5,727 nucleotides of DNA from Syntrophomonadaceae bacterium (lineage in GTDB: Bacteria > Bacillota_B > Syntrophomonadia > Syntrophomonadales > Syntrophomonadaceae): positions 1 to 5,727 of the forward strand of contig DAOUSQ010000076.1 of NCBI GenBank assembly GCA_030627145.1, written 5' to 3'. Of this stretch, positions 1-5,191 are shown one piece after another. Within the stretch, counting starts at the first letter, position 1, and each line of letters begins with the position of its first letter. The position numbers and the translations under genes are program-made. The notes under the pieces were generated by a model. The model saw only the letters and a list, made by a program, of their open reading frames with translations. It was not told the origin of the DNA and made no database searches.

Positions 1-830
1 GTATTGGTAACCACAATTTCCTTAAAAGGAGCCCTGGACAATCTTTCAATAGCAGGTCCTGAAAAAACTGGATGAGTACAGCACCCATAAACTTCCTTCG
101 CCCCTTTTTCCAGTACAACTTCAGCTGCTGTACATATTGTCCCAGCAGTATCTATAATATCATCAATGATAATTACAGATTTATTTTTAACATCACCAAT
201 AATATTCATTACTTCAGATACATTTGGTGCCGGCCTTCTTTTGTCAATAATAGCCAGCGGAGCCCCCAACTTTTTAGCTAAATTACGAGCCCGGGTAACT
301 CCACCTACATCAGGTGATAATATTACCTCATCACCAGTAATCCCTTTATTTTTAAAATATTCGGCTATGGTAGGTACTCCAGGAAGATGATCAACAGGGA
401 TATCAAAAAATCCCTGGATCTGGGTAGCATGGAGATCAACCGCTACTACCCGCTGAGCCCCGGCTTCCACAAGCAAATTGGCAACAAGCTTTGCAGTTAT
501 TGGATCTCTCGCTCTGGTTTTGCGGTCCTGTCTTCCATAACCATAATAGGGAATAACTGCATTAATACGAGATGCCGACGCTCTTCTGAAAGCATCAATC
601 ATGATCAAGGTTTCCATCAGATTATCATTAACTGGTGCACAGGTGGGTTGAACTACAAAGACATCAACTCCACGTACACTTTCATCAATGGCACAGCTAA
701 TTTCTCCATCAGAAAAACGTCCTACTTTGGCATCTCCCGCCGGTATACCAAGATACCTGGTAATTTCTTCAGCCAGGTAATAATTAGCATTACCCGTAAA
801 CAGTTTCATCCTCCATCTCGATGCTTTCAT
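1..830 (-). CDS. prs: Ribose-phosphate pyrophosphokinase (PRPP synthetase), 3' end cut by window
   Basis: This cytoplasmic enzyme transfers pyrophosphate from ATP to ribose 5-phosphate, giving PRPP for purine, pyrimidine, His, Trp and NAD synthesis. The reading frame is open from 830 to the window edge, giving 276 codons of a family usually near 315, so about 40 C-terminal residues are missing. Visible landmarks are the RFSDGE segment near residue 38, the [11 protein letters not shown] catalytic-loop region near 94-104, the [12 protein letters not shown] segment near 132-143 with its conserved His, the KRRP motif near 197, and the PRPP-binding loop [10 protein letters not shown] near 223-232. 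Two in-frame ATGs compete. The one at 830 has GGGAGGG six bases upstream. The one at 809 (MKLFTGN) has GGAGG directly against it, which is too close. I choose 830, which adds seven residues (MKASRWR). The gene follows glmU by 15 bp, the usual Firmicutes order, and probably shares its transcript. The product assignment is near certain; the exact start is less so. Confidence 0.97.
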   Translation of the reverse strand, partial: MKASRWRMKLFTGNANYYLAEEITRYLGIPAGDAKVGRFSDGEISCAIDESVRGVDVFVVQPTCAPVNDNLMETLIMIDAFRRASASRINAVIPYYGYGRQDRKTRARDPITAKLVANLLVEAGAQRVVAVDLHATQIQGFFDIPVDHLPGVPTIAEYFKNKGITGDEVILSPDVGGVTRARNLAKKLGAPLAIIDKRRPAPNVSEVMNIIGDVKNKSVIIIDDIIDTAGTICTAAEVVLEKGAKEVYGCCTHPVFSGPAIERLSRAPFKEIVVTN

Positions 831-836
831 AACATT

Positions 837-843
837 CCCTCCC
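837..843 (-). promoter_or_regulatory. Ribosome-binding site deciding the prs start
   Basis: On the minus strand this reads GGGAGGG and lies six bases before the ATG at 830. It sits in the 15-bp glmU-prs gap. It favours the upstream of two nearby in-frame ATGs, because the GGAGG before the second one touches its start codon. Confidence 0.7.
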
Positions 844-845
844 AG

Positions 846-2216
846 TTAGCCTTTTCTTTTTCTTAAAGACCAATTATTAATAACTCTCTGTTTAGCTCTT
901 TCCACTCCCATGGAATTAGCTGGTATATCTCGGGTAATGGTAGAGCCTGCACCTATTATGGAATTCTCTCCCAGCTTAACCGGGGCTACTAAGTTGGTAT
1001 TGCTCCCAACAAATACTCGATCTTCTAAAATGGTCGGATGTTTGGTTTTTCCATCATAATTACAGGTAATGGTACCACAGCCAATGTTTACTTCTTTCCC
1101 TACCTGAGCATCACCAATATAACTCAAGTGTGGTACTTTGCTTTTTTCTCCAATTGTTGATTTTTTTATTTCTACGAAATCACCTACTTTGACTCCGTTA
1201 TGCAAGACAGCTTCCGGTCTGAGATAAGAATAAGGCCCAATTGTGCAATGATCGCCTACACGGGCTTCTCTGATGCGAGAACTCTCAATAGTTACATTAC
1301 TACCAATAAATGAGGAACTTATGCGCACACCAGGTCCTATTTCACAACATTCTCCTATTGTTGTTTTTCCTTCTATCATTGTAAAAGGCAGTATTACTGT
1401 ATCACGTCCTATTTTTACATCGCAGTCAATAAAGGTAGTCGCAGGATCAACTATAGTAATCCCATTTTTCATTAATTCAATATTCTTTCGCCTGCGAATT
1501 ATACTCTCAGCATAGGATAATTGAACCCGGTCATTTATACCATATATTTCTTCTGTAGCATCTGTACACAGAATTGCTATTTTCCCCTGACTGTTCCTCA
1601 GTATTCCTAATACATCTGTAAGGTAATATTCACCTTGAGCATTACTGGTAGTGATACACGAAAGAGCCTGAAATACACGGTCAGCCTTAAAACAATATAT
1701 ACCAGAATTTATTTCCTTTATCTTCTTTTCTTCTTCACTGGCATCCTTCTCCTCCACTATCCGTTTTAGTGATGAATCAGGATTTCGTATTATTCTTCCA
1801 TAACCATACGGATTACTAATTTCAGTTGTTAGGACGGTAGCTACTGCCTGATTATCTCTGTGGGTATCTAAAAGCTTCGTTATTGTCGATGGTTGTAATA
1901 GAGGTGTATCTCCTGTCAAAACTAATACTGTACTTTCAAGATCAACCTTTTTTTCTGCCTGCATCAAGGCGTGTCCGGTTCCCAATTGTTCTTCTTGAAC
2001 AGCAAAACGGATATTATCGTCACCGTTAAAGATTTCCTGCACAATTTCTTTTCCATATCCTACAATAATCGTTATATCATTAATTCCTGCCTGTTTTACT
2101 GTATTTACTATATGAAGTATCATAGGCCTTCCTGCCACCCGGTGTGCTACTTTTGGCAGTTCGGAACACATCCGCACTCCTTTCCCAGCTGCCAGGATAA
2201 CCGCCGAATATTTCAC
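846..2216 (-). CDS. glmU: Bifunctional UDP-GlcNAc pyrophosphorylase / glucosamine-1-phosphate acetyltransferase
   Basis: GlmU carries out the last two steps to UDP-N-acetylglucosamine, the precursor of peptidoglycan. The C-terminal domain acetylates glucosamine-1-phosphate with acetyl-CoA; the N-terminal domain then uridylylates the product. The protein is 456 residues, the family's usual size. The uridylyltransferase domain spans about 1-230, with LAAGKGVRM (8-16), the PK pair (21-22), QLGTGHA (78-84) and the metal-binding Asp in TGD (103). A helical linker follows at about 230-250, then a left-handed beta-helix of hexapeptide repeats (about 252-440). The acetyltransferase active-site His is in PHLSYIGDA (His363), and GCGTITCNYDG lies at 380-389. 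The tail is basic (LRKRKG). The start is GTG, with GAGGGGG seven bases upstream (2224-2230). The gene appears to have its own promoter and leader, and leads into prs. All key residues are present. Confidence 0.98.
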   Translation of the reverse strand: MKYSAVILAAGKGVRMCSELPKVAHRVAGRPMILHIVNTVKQAGINDITIIVGYGKEIVQEIFNGDDNIRFAVQEEQLGTGHALMQAEKKVDLESTVLVLTGDTPLLQPSTITKLLDTHRDNQAVATVLTTEISNPYGYGRIIRNPDSSLKRIVEEKDASEEEKKIKEINSGIYCFKADRVFQALSCITTSNAQGEYYLTDVLGILRNSQGKIAILCTDATEEIYGINDRVQLSYAESIIRRRKNIELMKNGITIVDPATTFIDCDVKIGRDTVILPFTMIEGKTTIGECCEIGPGVRISSSFIGSNVTIESSRIREARVGDHCTIGPYSYLRPEAVLHNGVKVGDFVEIKKSTIGEKSKVPHLSYIGDAQVGKEVNIGCGTITCNYDGKTKHPTILEDRVFVGSNTNLVAPVKLGENSIIGAGSTITRDIPANSMGVERAKQRVINNWSLRKRKG

Positions 2217-2281
2217 CCAAAAGCCCCCTCTTTTAAGATAATTTTATTCTTACTCTTAATATATGTGAAGGTGTACCTGTC

Positions 2282-2311
2282 AGAAAATTACTCTCTACCT
2301 GAAAATTTTCT
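2282..2311 (-). promoter_or_regulatory. Inverted repeat at the 5' end of the predicted glmU leader
   Basis: An 8-base perfect inverted repeat (AGAAAATT at 2282-2289 and AATTTTCT at 2304-2311) encloses a 14-base loop. It begins two bases downstream of the predicted -10 box, so on the minus strand it would form at or very near the 5' end of the glmU transcript. Such a hairpin could stabilise the mRNA, or the DNA palindrome could be a binding site near the start point. Because it is all A/T except one pair, chance is a real possibility. Confidence 0.35.
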
Positions 2312-2312
2312 T

Positions 2313-2341
2313 ATTATAATCCTATACCAGTAATTTTAAAA
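2313..2341 (-). promoter_or_regulatory. Probable glmU-prs promoter
   Basis: A perfect TATAAT -10 box lies at 2313-2318 on the minus strand. Seventeen bases upstream is TTTTAA (2336-2341), which matches only three of six positions of the TTGACA consensus. A TG dinucleotide lies a few bases upstream of the -10 but not at the extended -10 position. The predicted start would give a leader of about 90 bases before the glmU GTG. The placement, downstream of a terminator-like hairpin and upstream of glmU, supports a promoter here. The weak -35 keeps confidence moderate in such AT-rich DNA. Confidence 0.5.
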
Positions 2342-2479
2342 CTTTTTGCAGATTTTATATTTTCTACAATCATTCTATCTTTTCCTGCCGATTTAACGAA
2401 AAACATCGTATCTGTTTTTACTTTTTTTAGTTGATTTCACTACCAAAATTCATAACTCTATAAAGTAGTAATAAAATCA

Positions 2480-2575
2480 AGTTCATTTCCCGGGTAAAAC
2501 AAAAAATGAGCCTGGCTTAAATATGCCCGGTTCAATCAAAGCAAATGTACTCAAGACCTGACCCCGAGTTCATTT
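2480..2575. repeat. 78-bp segment flanked by 9-bp direct repeats, possible small mobile-element relic
   Basis: Two identical copies of AGTTCATTT lie at 2480-2488 and 2567-2575 and bracket 78 bp that is richer in G/C than its surroundings. The ends of the enclosed segment are weakly inverted: CCGGGTAA on one side against CGGGGTCA read inward from the other, six of eight matching. One end, read on the minus strand, contains GGGGTCAGGTCTTG. I recall this as a recurring intergenic repeat motif in several anaerobe genomes, often near REP-associated (IS200-like, Y1) transposase genes. The direct repeats look like a target duplication, but IS200/IS605 transposases do not make one, so the two hints disagree. 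No transposase is present in the window. Confidence 0.35.
2497..2533 (-). terminator. Probable intrinsic terminator after the nucleotidyltransferase gene
   Basis: On the minus strand, arms at 2525-2533 and 2508-2516 pair in seven of nine positions (GAACCGGGC with GCCAGGCTC) around an 8-base loop. They are followed directly by ATTTTTTGTTTT. Two internal mismatches weaken the stem, but the T-tract is good and the hairpin lies about 45 bp after the stop codon of the upstream gene. It would end the ispE-gntR-transferase transcript. It lies inside the repeat-flanked segment, so the hairpin may have arrived with that segment. Confidence 0.55.
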
Positions 2576-2578
2576 ATT

Positions 2579-3355
2579 TTAAAAGTTGACATCAGACAGG
2601 TATTTCTGGGCAATTTCAAGATCCGAAGGTTTATCTATATCCACTCCTACTTCGGCATAAAGTGAAATAACGGCTTTGCCACGAATATTTACAACTTCAT
2701 GGAATCTTTTCTCAACTTTCTCAATGCTTAATTTTTTTGTTAAATATCTTAGTACCAGTCCAAAACCAAATAGTCTGGCCATTGCCAGCGGACTTTTTCT
2801 TCTTTCTACCAATTGTAAAGCTAAATCCATCGCCTGATCGACAATTTTGTTGTTAATTAGGAAAAGGTTTCCCCCGGTAAAAATACCATCCCTTAATCTG
2901 ACATATGTCCGGGAAACACCCGGGAATTTCAGATCGTTAGCTTCTTTACTGGTTACCGAATAATAAAAGTCTGCCTCTTGTCCCTCACACTGATTAATAA
3001 AATCGTCTATTGCTTCGGTAGTTATTAAAGGAATATCAGTAGGCATTACCAGCAAGTGTCTGCTCATCTCCTTTTTTTTCAAGAATTCTACAGCATGAGC
3101 AAAACTTTCTATAGCATTATTACCACTGTTAACAAAAAATAGGTCTTCTTCCCGGGGAAATATGCTGCGTAAAGAATCCGTTGGCCCACTGATAATAATA
3201 TTTCTAACAAAAGAAGATCTACGCAAAGCTTTGTAAACATAATATATCATAGGGTATTTACCGATAATAATCAGGGCTTCGTTATCATAAGGAGCTATTT
3301 TTTTAAGCTCGCCACTACTTTCACCACCAGCAAGAATGATAGCATCATACTGCAT
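2579..3355 (-). CDS. MobA-like NTP transferase domain protein, substrate unknown
   Basis: This 258-residue protein has a single nucleotidyltransferase fold of the MobA/GlmU N-domain type (NTP_transf_3-like). Such enzymes couple a nucleoside triphosphate to a phosphorylated sugar, cofactor or alcohol. Visible features are the nucleotide-binding loop IILAGGESSGELK (6-18), the IGKYPMIYYVYKAL segment (31-44), the metal-binding Asp in MPTDIPLIT (Asp107), FTGGNLFLIN (159-168), and the closing VGVDIDKPSDLEIA (237-249) typical of this superfamily. The usual Lys of the PKAL/NKAL loop is Glu here (NEAL, 25-28). From memory, an EAL version occurs in a clostridial subfamily, so this need not mean loss of activity. 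There is no hexapeptide-repeat domain, so it is not a second GlmU. The start ATG has GGAGG seven bases upstream and lies 16 bp after gntR. The last gene before a probable terminator, it presumably shares the ispE promoter. Fold certain, substrate unknown; calling it a molybdenum-cofactor enzyme would be unsupported. Confidence 0.85.
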   Translation of the reverse strand: MQYDAIILAGGESSGELKKIAPYDNEALIIIGKYPMIYYVYKALRRSSFVRNIIISGPTDSLRSIFPREEDLFFVNSGNNAIESFAHAVEFLKKKEMSRHLLVMPTDIPLITTEAIDDFINQCEGQEADFYYSVTSKEANDLKFPGVSRTYVRLRDGIFTGGNLFLINNKIVDQAMDLALQLVERRKSPLAMARLFGFGLVLRYLTKKLSIEKVEKRFHEVVNIRGKAVISLYAEVGVDIDKPSDLEIAQKYLSDVNF

Positions 3356-3371
3356 TACTGTACCTCCATCA

Positions 3372-4067
3372 TTAATCAGCTATGGATAGTCCATCTTTTT
3401 TTATGGATTCGAGCATACTGTTTTCAGCATTTTCAATATGGCCCTGCGCAACCTGTCTGGCTAACTGTATATTACGAGACTGGATAGCTTCCACAATATT
3501 ACGGTGTTCTTCCAGAGACTGTTTCATTCTACCGGGAAAAGCAAGGGATGTCGCTCTATATCTCTGTATTTGTTCCCTTAAATTATTTATTATGACCGCT
3601 AATCTTTCGTTACGGCTTGCCTGATAGATTGTTTCATGAAACCGGGTATCAACCTCTACAAGTTTTTTCATATCTCTTTTGATTATAGCTTCCGCTTTTT
3701 CTACCAGGAGCCTTTCCATCTCCTCCAGTTCTTCATCTGTTATTCTTTCAGCCGCCAGCCCGGCGGCTAAACCTTCAAGAGCTGCTCTTACTTCAAATAC
3801 ATCGGCAATATCCTTAAAGGAAATATCTGCCACATATGCTCCTTTACGAGGAACCATTACAATAAATCCTTCCATTTCCAAATTTCTTAAGGCTTCTCTT
3901 ATCGGGGTTCTGGAAACACCAAGTTCTTCTGCAAGCTGTATTTCCATTAATCTTTCCCTGGGTTTTAAAATTCCACTTATTATTGCCTCTCTAATAGCTT
4001 CTAAGACTAACTCTCTAAGTGGTTTATAAGAATCAAGGTTAACAGGTAATAATCTTCTTTCTCCCAT
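3372..4067 (-). CDS. GntR-family transcriptional regulator, FCD (FadR-like) subfamily
   Basis: This is a cytoplasmic DNA-binding repressor or activator of 231 residues, a normal size for the subfamily. A winged helix-turn-helix spans about 16-80, with LKPRERLMEIQLAEELGVSR and TPIREALRNLEMEGF as recognition elements and a wing RKGAYVADI. The all-helical FCD ligand domain covers about 85-215. Its metal-binding set is complete: Asp140, His144 (DTRFHETIY), His188 (EEHRNIVEAI) and His210 (GHIENAE). Such domains usually bind a small carboxylate through a bound metal; the ligand here is unknown. A GTG at 4073 would overlap the ispE stop by four bases, but GAGGTGA (4074-4080) touches that GTG, while it lies six bases from the ATG at 4067. 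I therefore take 4067 (MGERRLL). Bacillus has the unrelated purR at this place after ispE. An autoregulatory role, or control of the adjacent transferase, is plausible but not shown. Confidence 0.93.
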   Translation of the reverse strand: MGERRLLPVNLDSYKPLRELVLEAIREAIISGILKPRERLMEIQLAEELGVSRTPIREALRNLEMEGFIVMVPRKGAYVADISFKDIADVFEVRAALEGLAAGLAAERITDEELEEMERLLVEKAEAIIKRDMKKLVEVDTRFHETIYQASRNERLAVIINNLREQIQRYRATSLAFPGRMKQSLEEHRNIVEAIQSRNIQLARQVAQGHIENAENSMLESIKKDGLSIAD

Positions 4068-4069
4068 AA

Positions 4070-4996
4070 TCACTCACCTCTAATATAGGATAATCCCAGA
4101 TATACTTCTTCATACCTTCTTTTCAACATTTCAACAGCTTTACAGGCTTTTTCTTTTTCCCTGAAGATTCCAAATACACTGGGTCCACTTCCTGACATCA
4201 CAGCATTTAATGCCCCCATTCTTATAAGCTCTTCTTTTATTACATAAATCTGTGGATACTTCTTTATGCTAACTGATTCCAGAACATTCTCTAAGTTACT
4301 AGCTATACTTATAATATCACACTTGTCCCATGCATCAAGAAAGGTACTGGTATCTGGAAACCTGTTAACCTTTTTAAAATCAAATTCTTTATATACTTCA
4401 GCAGTTGATAATTGAAAATCAGGCTTTACAAGTACCATTATAAGCGAAACCGCTGATTTTAAAGGAATTAATATTTCTCCTCTACCACGAGCCAGCGCAG
4501 TTGCCCCCATACGAACCAGCATATTCCTGAGCCAAGGTTTTCCTTCCTTCACTACCAGTGATCTGCCCAGCAAACAAAATGGAACATCTGACCCTATTTC
4601 TCCAGCCATCTTCATTAATATTGCCTGTGGTATATTATAATTGTAAATCTCATTTATTCCTAATAATACAGCAGCAGCATCAGTACTTCCACCTGCAAGT
4701 CCAGCCCCTACCGGTATGTTTTTCTCAATAAATATCTCTATTCCTTCTCCTGAACCATATTCTCGTAAAACCAAAGCAGCTGCCCTATAAGCTAGATTTT
4801 CTTCATTATTTGGAATTAAGCTGCTGTCAGTCTCAAGCTTAATGCCTTTTTTTACTGATTTAATAAAAACTCTATCCATCAGGTCTATCTGGTGCATCAC
4901 TGTCTCTATTTCATGATATCCATCCGGCCTCTTACTCTTTATATCCAATGTAAGGTTTATTTTTGCCGGTGCCTCTATAATTAATGTATTTTCCAT
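4070..4996 (-). CDS. ispE: 4-diphosphocytidyl-2-C-methyl-D-erythritol kinase, with unusual internal insertion
   Basis: IspE is a GHMP-family kinase that phosphorylates CDP-ME at the 2-hydroxyl in the MEP route to isoprenoids. The N-terminal APAKINLTL (9-17) carries the active-site Lys12. RPDGYHEIETVM (23-34) is the substrate segment. PVGAGLAGGSTDAAAV (95-110) is the ATP-binding glycine-rich motif. GSDVPF (135-140) holds the catalytic Asp137, and MSGSGPSVFG (267-276) is the C-terminal GHMP motif. The protein is 308 residues, against roughly 280-290 for most relatives. The excess is explained by about 20 residues (145-164, Arg-Ser-Leu to Arg-Met-Gly) that interrupt the normally continuous stretch running from GSDVPFCLLGG into TALARGRGE. 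The frame is intact on both sides. The start ATG has GGAG seven bases upstream (5004-5007) and a good promoter. ispE heads an operon with gntR, whose ribosome-binding site lies in the last ispE codons. Identity is certain; the insertion's effect is unknown. Confidence 0.97.
   Translation of the reverse strand: MENTLIIEAPAKINLTLDIKSKRPDGYHEIETVMHQIDLMDRVFIKSVKKGIKLETDSSLIPNNEENLAYRAAALVLREYGSGEGIEIFIEKNIPVGAGLAGGSTDAAAVLLGINEIYNYNIPQAILMKMAGEIGSDVPFCLLGRSLVVKEGKPWLRNMLVRMGATALARGRGEILIPLKSAVSLIMVLVKPDFQLSTAEVYKEFDFKKVNRFPDTSTFLDAWDKCDIISIASNLENVLESVSIKKYPQIYVIKEELIRMGALNAVMSGSGPSVFGIFREKEKACKAVEMLKRRYEEVYLGLSYIRGE
4074..4080 (-). promoter_or_regulatory. Ribosome-binding site of gntR, inside the end of ispE
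   Basis: GAGGTGA on the minus strand overlaps the final Arg-Gly-Glu codons of ispE. It stands six bases before the ATG at 4067 and directly against the alternative GTG at 4073, so it supports the ATG. Its position means ribosomes finishing ispE would clear the site, favouring coupled translation. Confidence 0.7.
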
Positions 4997-5021
4997 TAAA
5001 TTACTCCGAATCTTTTTTTAA

Positions 5022-5050
5022 ATTATATCTCTAAACAAGTTCATGGCCAA
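5022..5050 (-). promoter_or_regulatory. Sigma-A type promoter for the ispE-gntR-transferase unit
   Basis: On the minus strand, TTGGCC (5045-5050, four of six matching TTGACA) is followed by exactly 17 bases and then a perfect TATAAT (5022-5027). Transcription would start near 5015, giving a leader of about 19 bases with GGAG seven bases before the ispE ATG. The promoter lies just downstream of the terminator that closes spoIIR, so ispE should be expressed independently of that sporulation gene. Confidence 0.75.
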
Positions 5051-5070
5051 CCTTTTACCCATAATTAAAG

Positions 5071-5103
5071 TAAAGAAAAAGGAAACGGTTTATGCCCGTT
5101 TCC
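5071..5103 (-). terminator. Intrinsic terminator after spoIIR
   Basis: A perfect 8-bp stem (GGAAACGG with CCGTTTCC, arms 5096-5103 and 5081-5088) encloses a 7-base loop. On the minus strand it is followed at once by TTTTTCTTT. There is no T-run on the other side, so it works only for minus-strand transcripts. It lies about 90 bp after the spoIIR stop and 20 bp before the ispE -35 box, and so separates the two units. Confidence 0.85.
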
Positions 5104-5191
5104 CTGGGAGGATTCTCTTTAAAAGCTGCTACCCTTTTATATAACAATTACTAAATTTTTAGTTATTTTGAAAGACTTATTTTTATAGCGA

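Larger units (their letters stand above)
2217..2578. other. 362-bp intergenic region before glmU, no convincing gene
   Basis: Read in the minus direction from the transferase stop codon, this region holds a 9-bp direct repeat (2567-2575), a 78-bp G/C-richer segment carrying a terminator-like hairpin, and a second copy of the direct repeat (2480-2488). A very AT-rich stretch with no clear signal follows (about 2342-2479), then a probable glmU promoter (2313-2341), a leader hairpin (2282-2311) and the glmU ribosome-binding site (2224-2230). The only frame of note is a 30-codon one at 2314-2406, which lacks a ribosome-binding site at its ATG. I see no tRNA, riboswitch or spoVG remnant here. Confidence 0.7.

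Noticed and set aside
72..866. Three open plus-strand frames of 69, 74 and 159 codons.
   Set aside because: They lie antisense to prs, whose minus-strand translation matches the family throughout. They have no recognisable protein features.
1273..2333. Plus-strand open frames of 80 and 120 codons within and beyond glmU.
   Set aside because: Antisense to a complete, conserved glmU. Their residue composition is that of a reverse-strand shadow.
2217..2578. Possible spoVG, riboswitch or T-box in the gap before glmU.
   Set aside because: No frame resembles SpoVG, and I saw no T-box or riboswitch core. The region is mostly AT-rich spacer apart from the signals listed.
3382..4029. Plus-strand open frames of 80 and 116 codons.
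   Set aside because: Both are antisense to the complete GntR regulator. The Ser-rich composition is the complement of its Glu/Arg-rich helices.
4068..4073. GTG at 4073 as the gntR start, overlapping the ispE stop.
   Set aside because: The ribosome-binding site GAGGTGA abuts it with no spacing, whereas it is six bases from the ATG at 4067.
5028..5044. Possible GntR operator in the ispE promoter.
   Set aside because: I looked for a TNGTNNNACNA-type palindrome at the ispE and glmU promoters and found none. Any autoregulation remains a guess.
5150..5163. Inverted repeat ACTAAA-TT-TTTAGT after spoIIR.
   Set aside because: It is short, A/T-rich, has only a two-base centre and no T-tract of its own. 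The strong terminator at 5071-5103 explains the end of the transcript.
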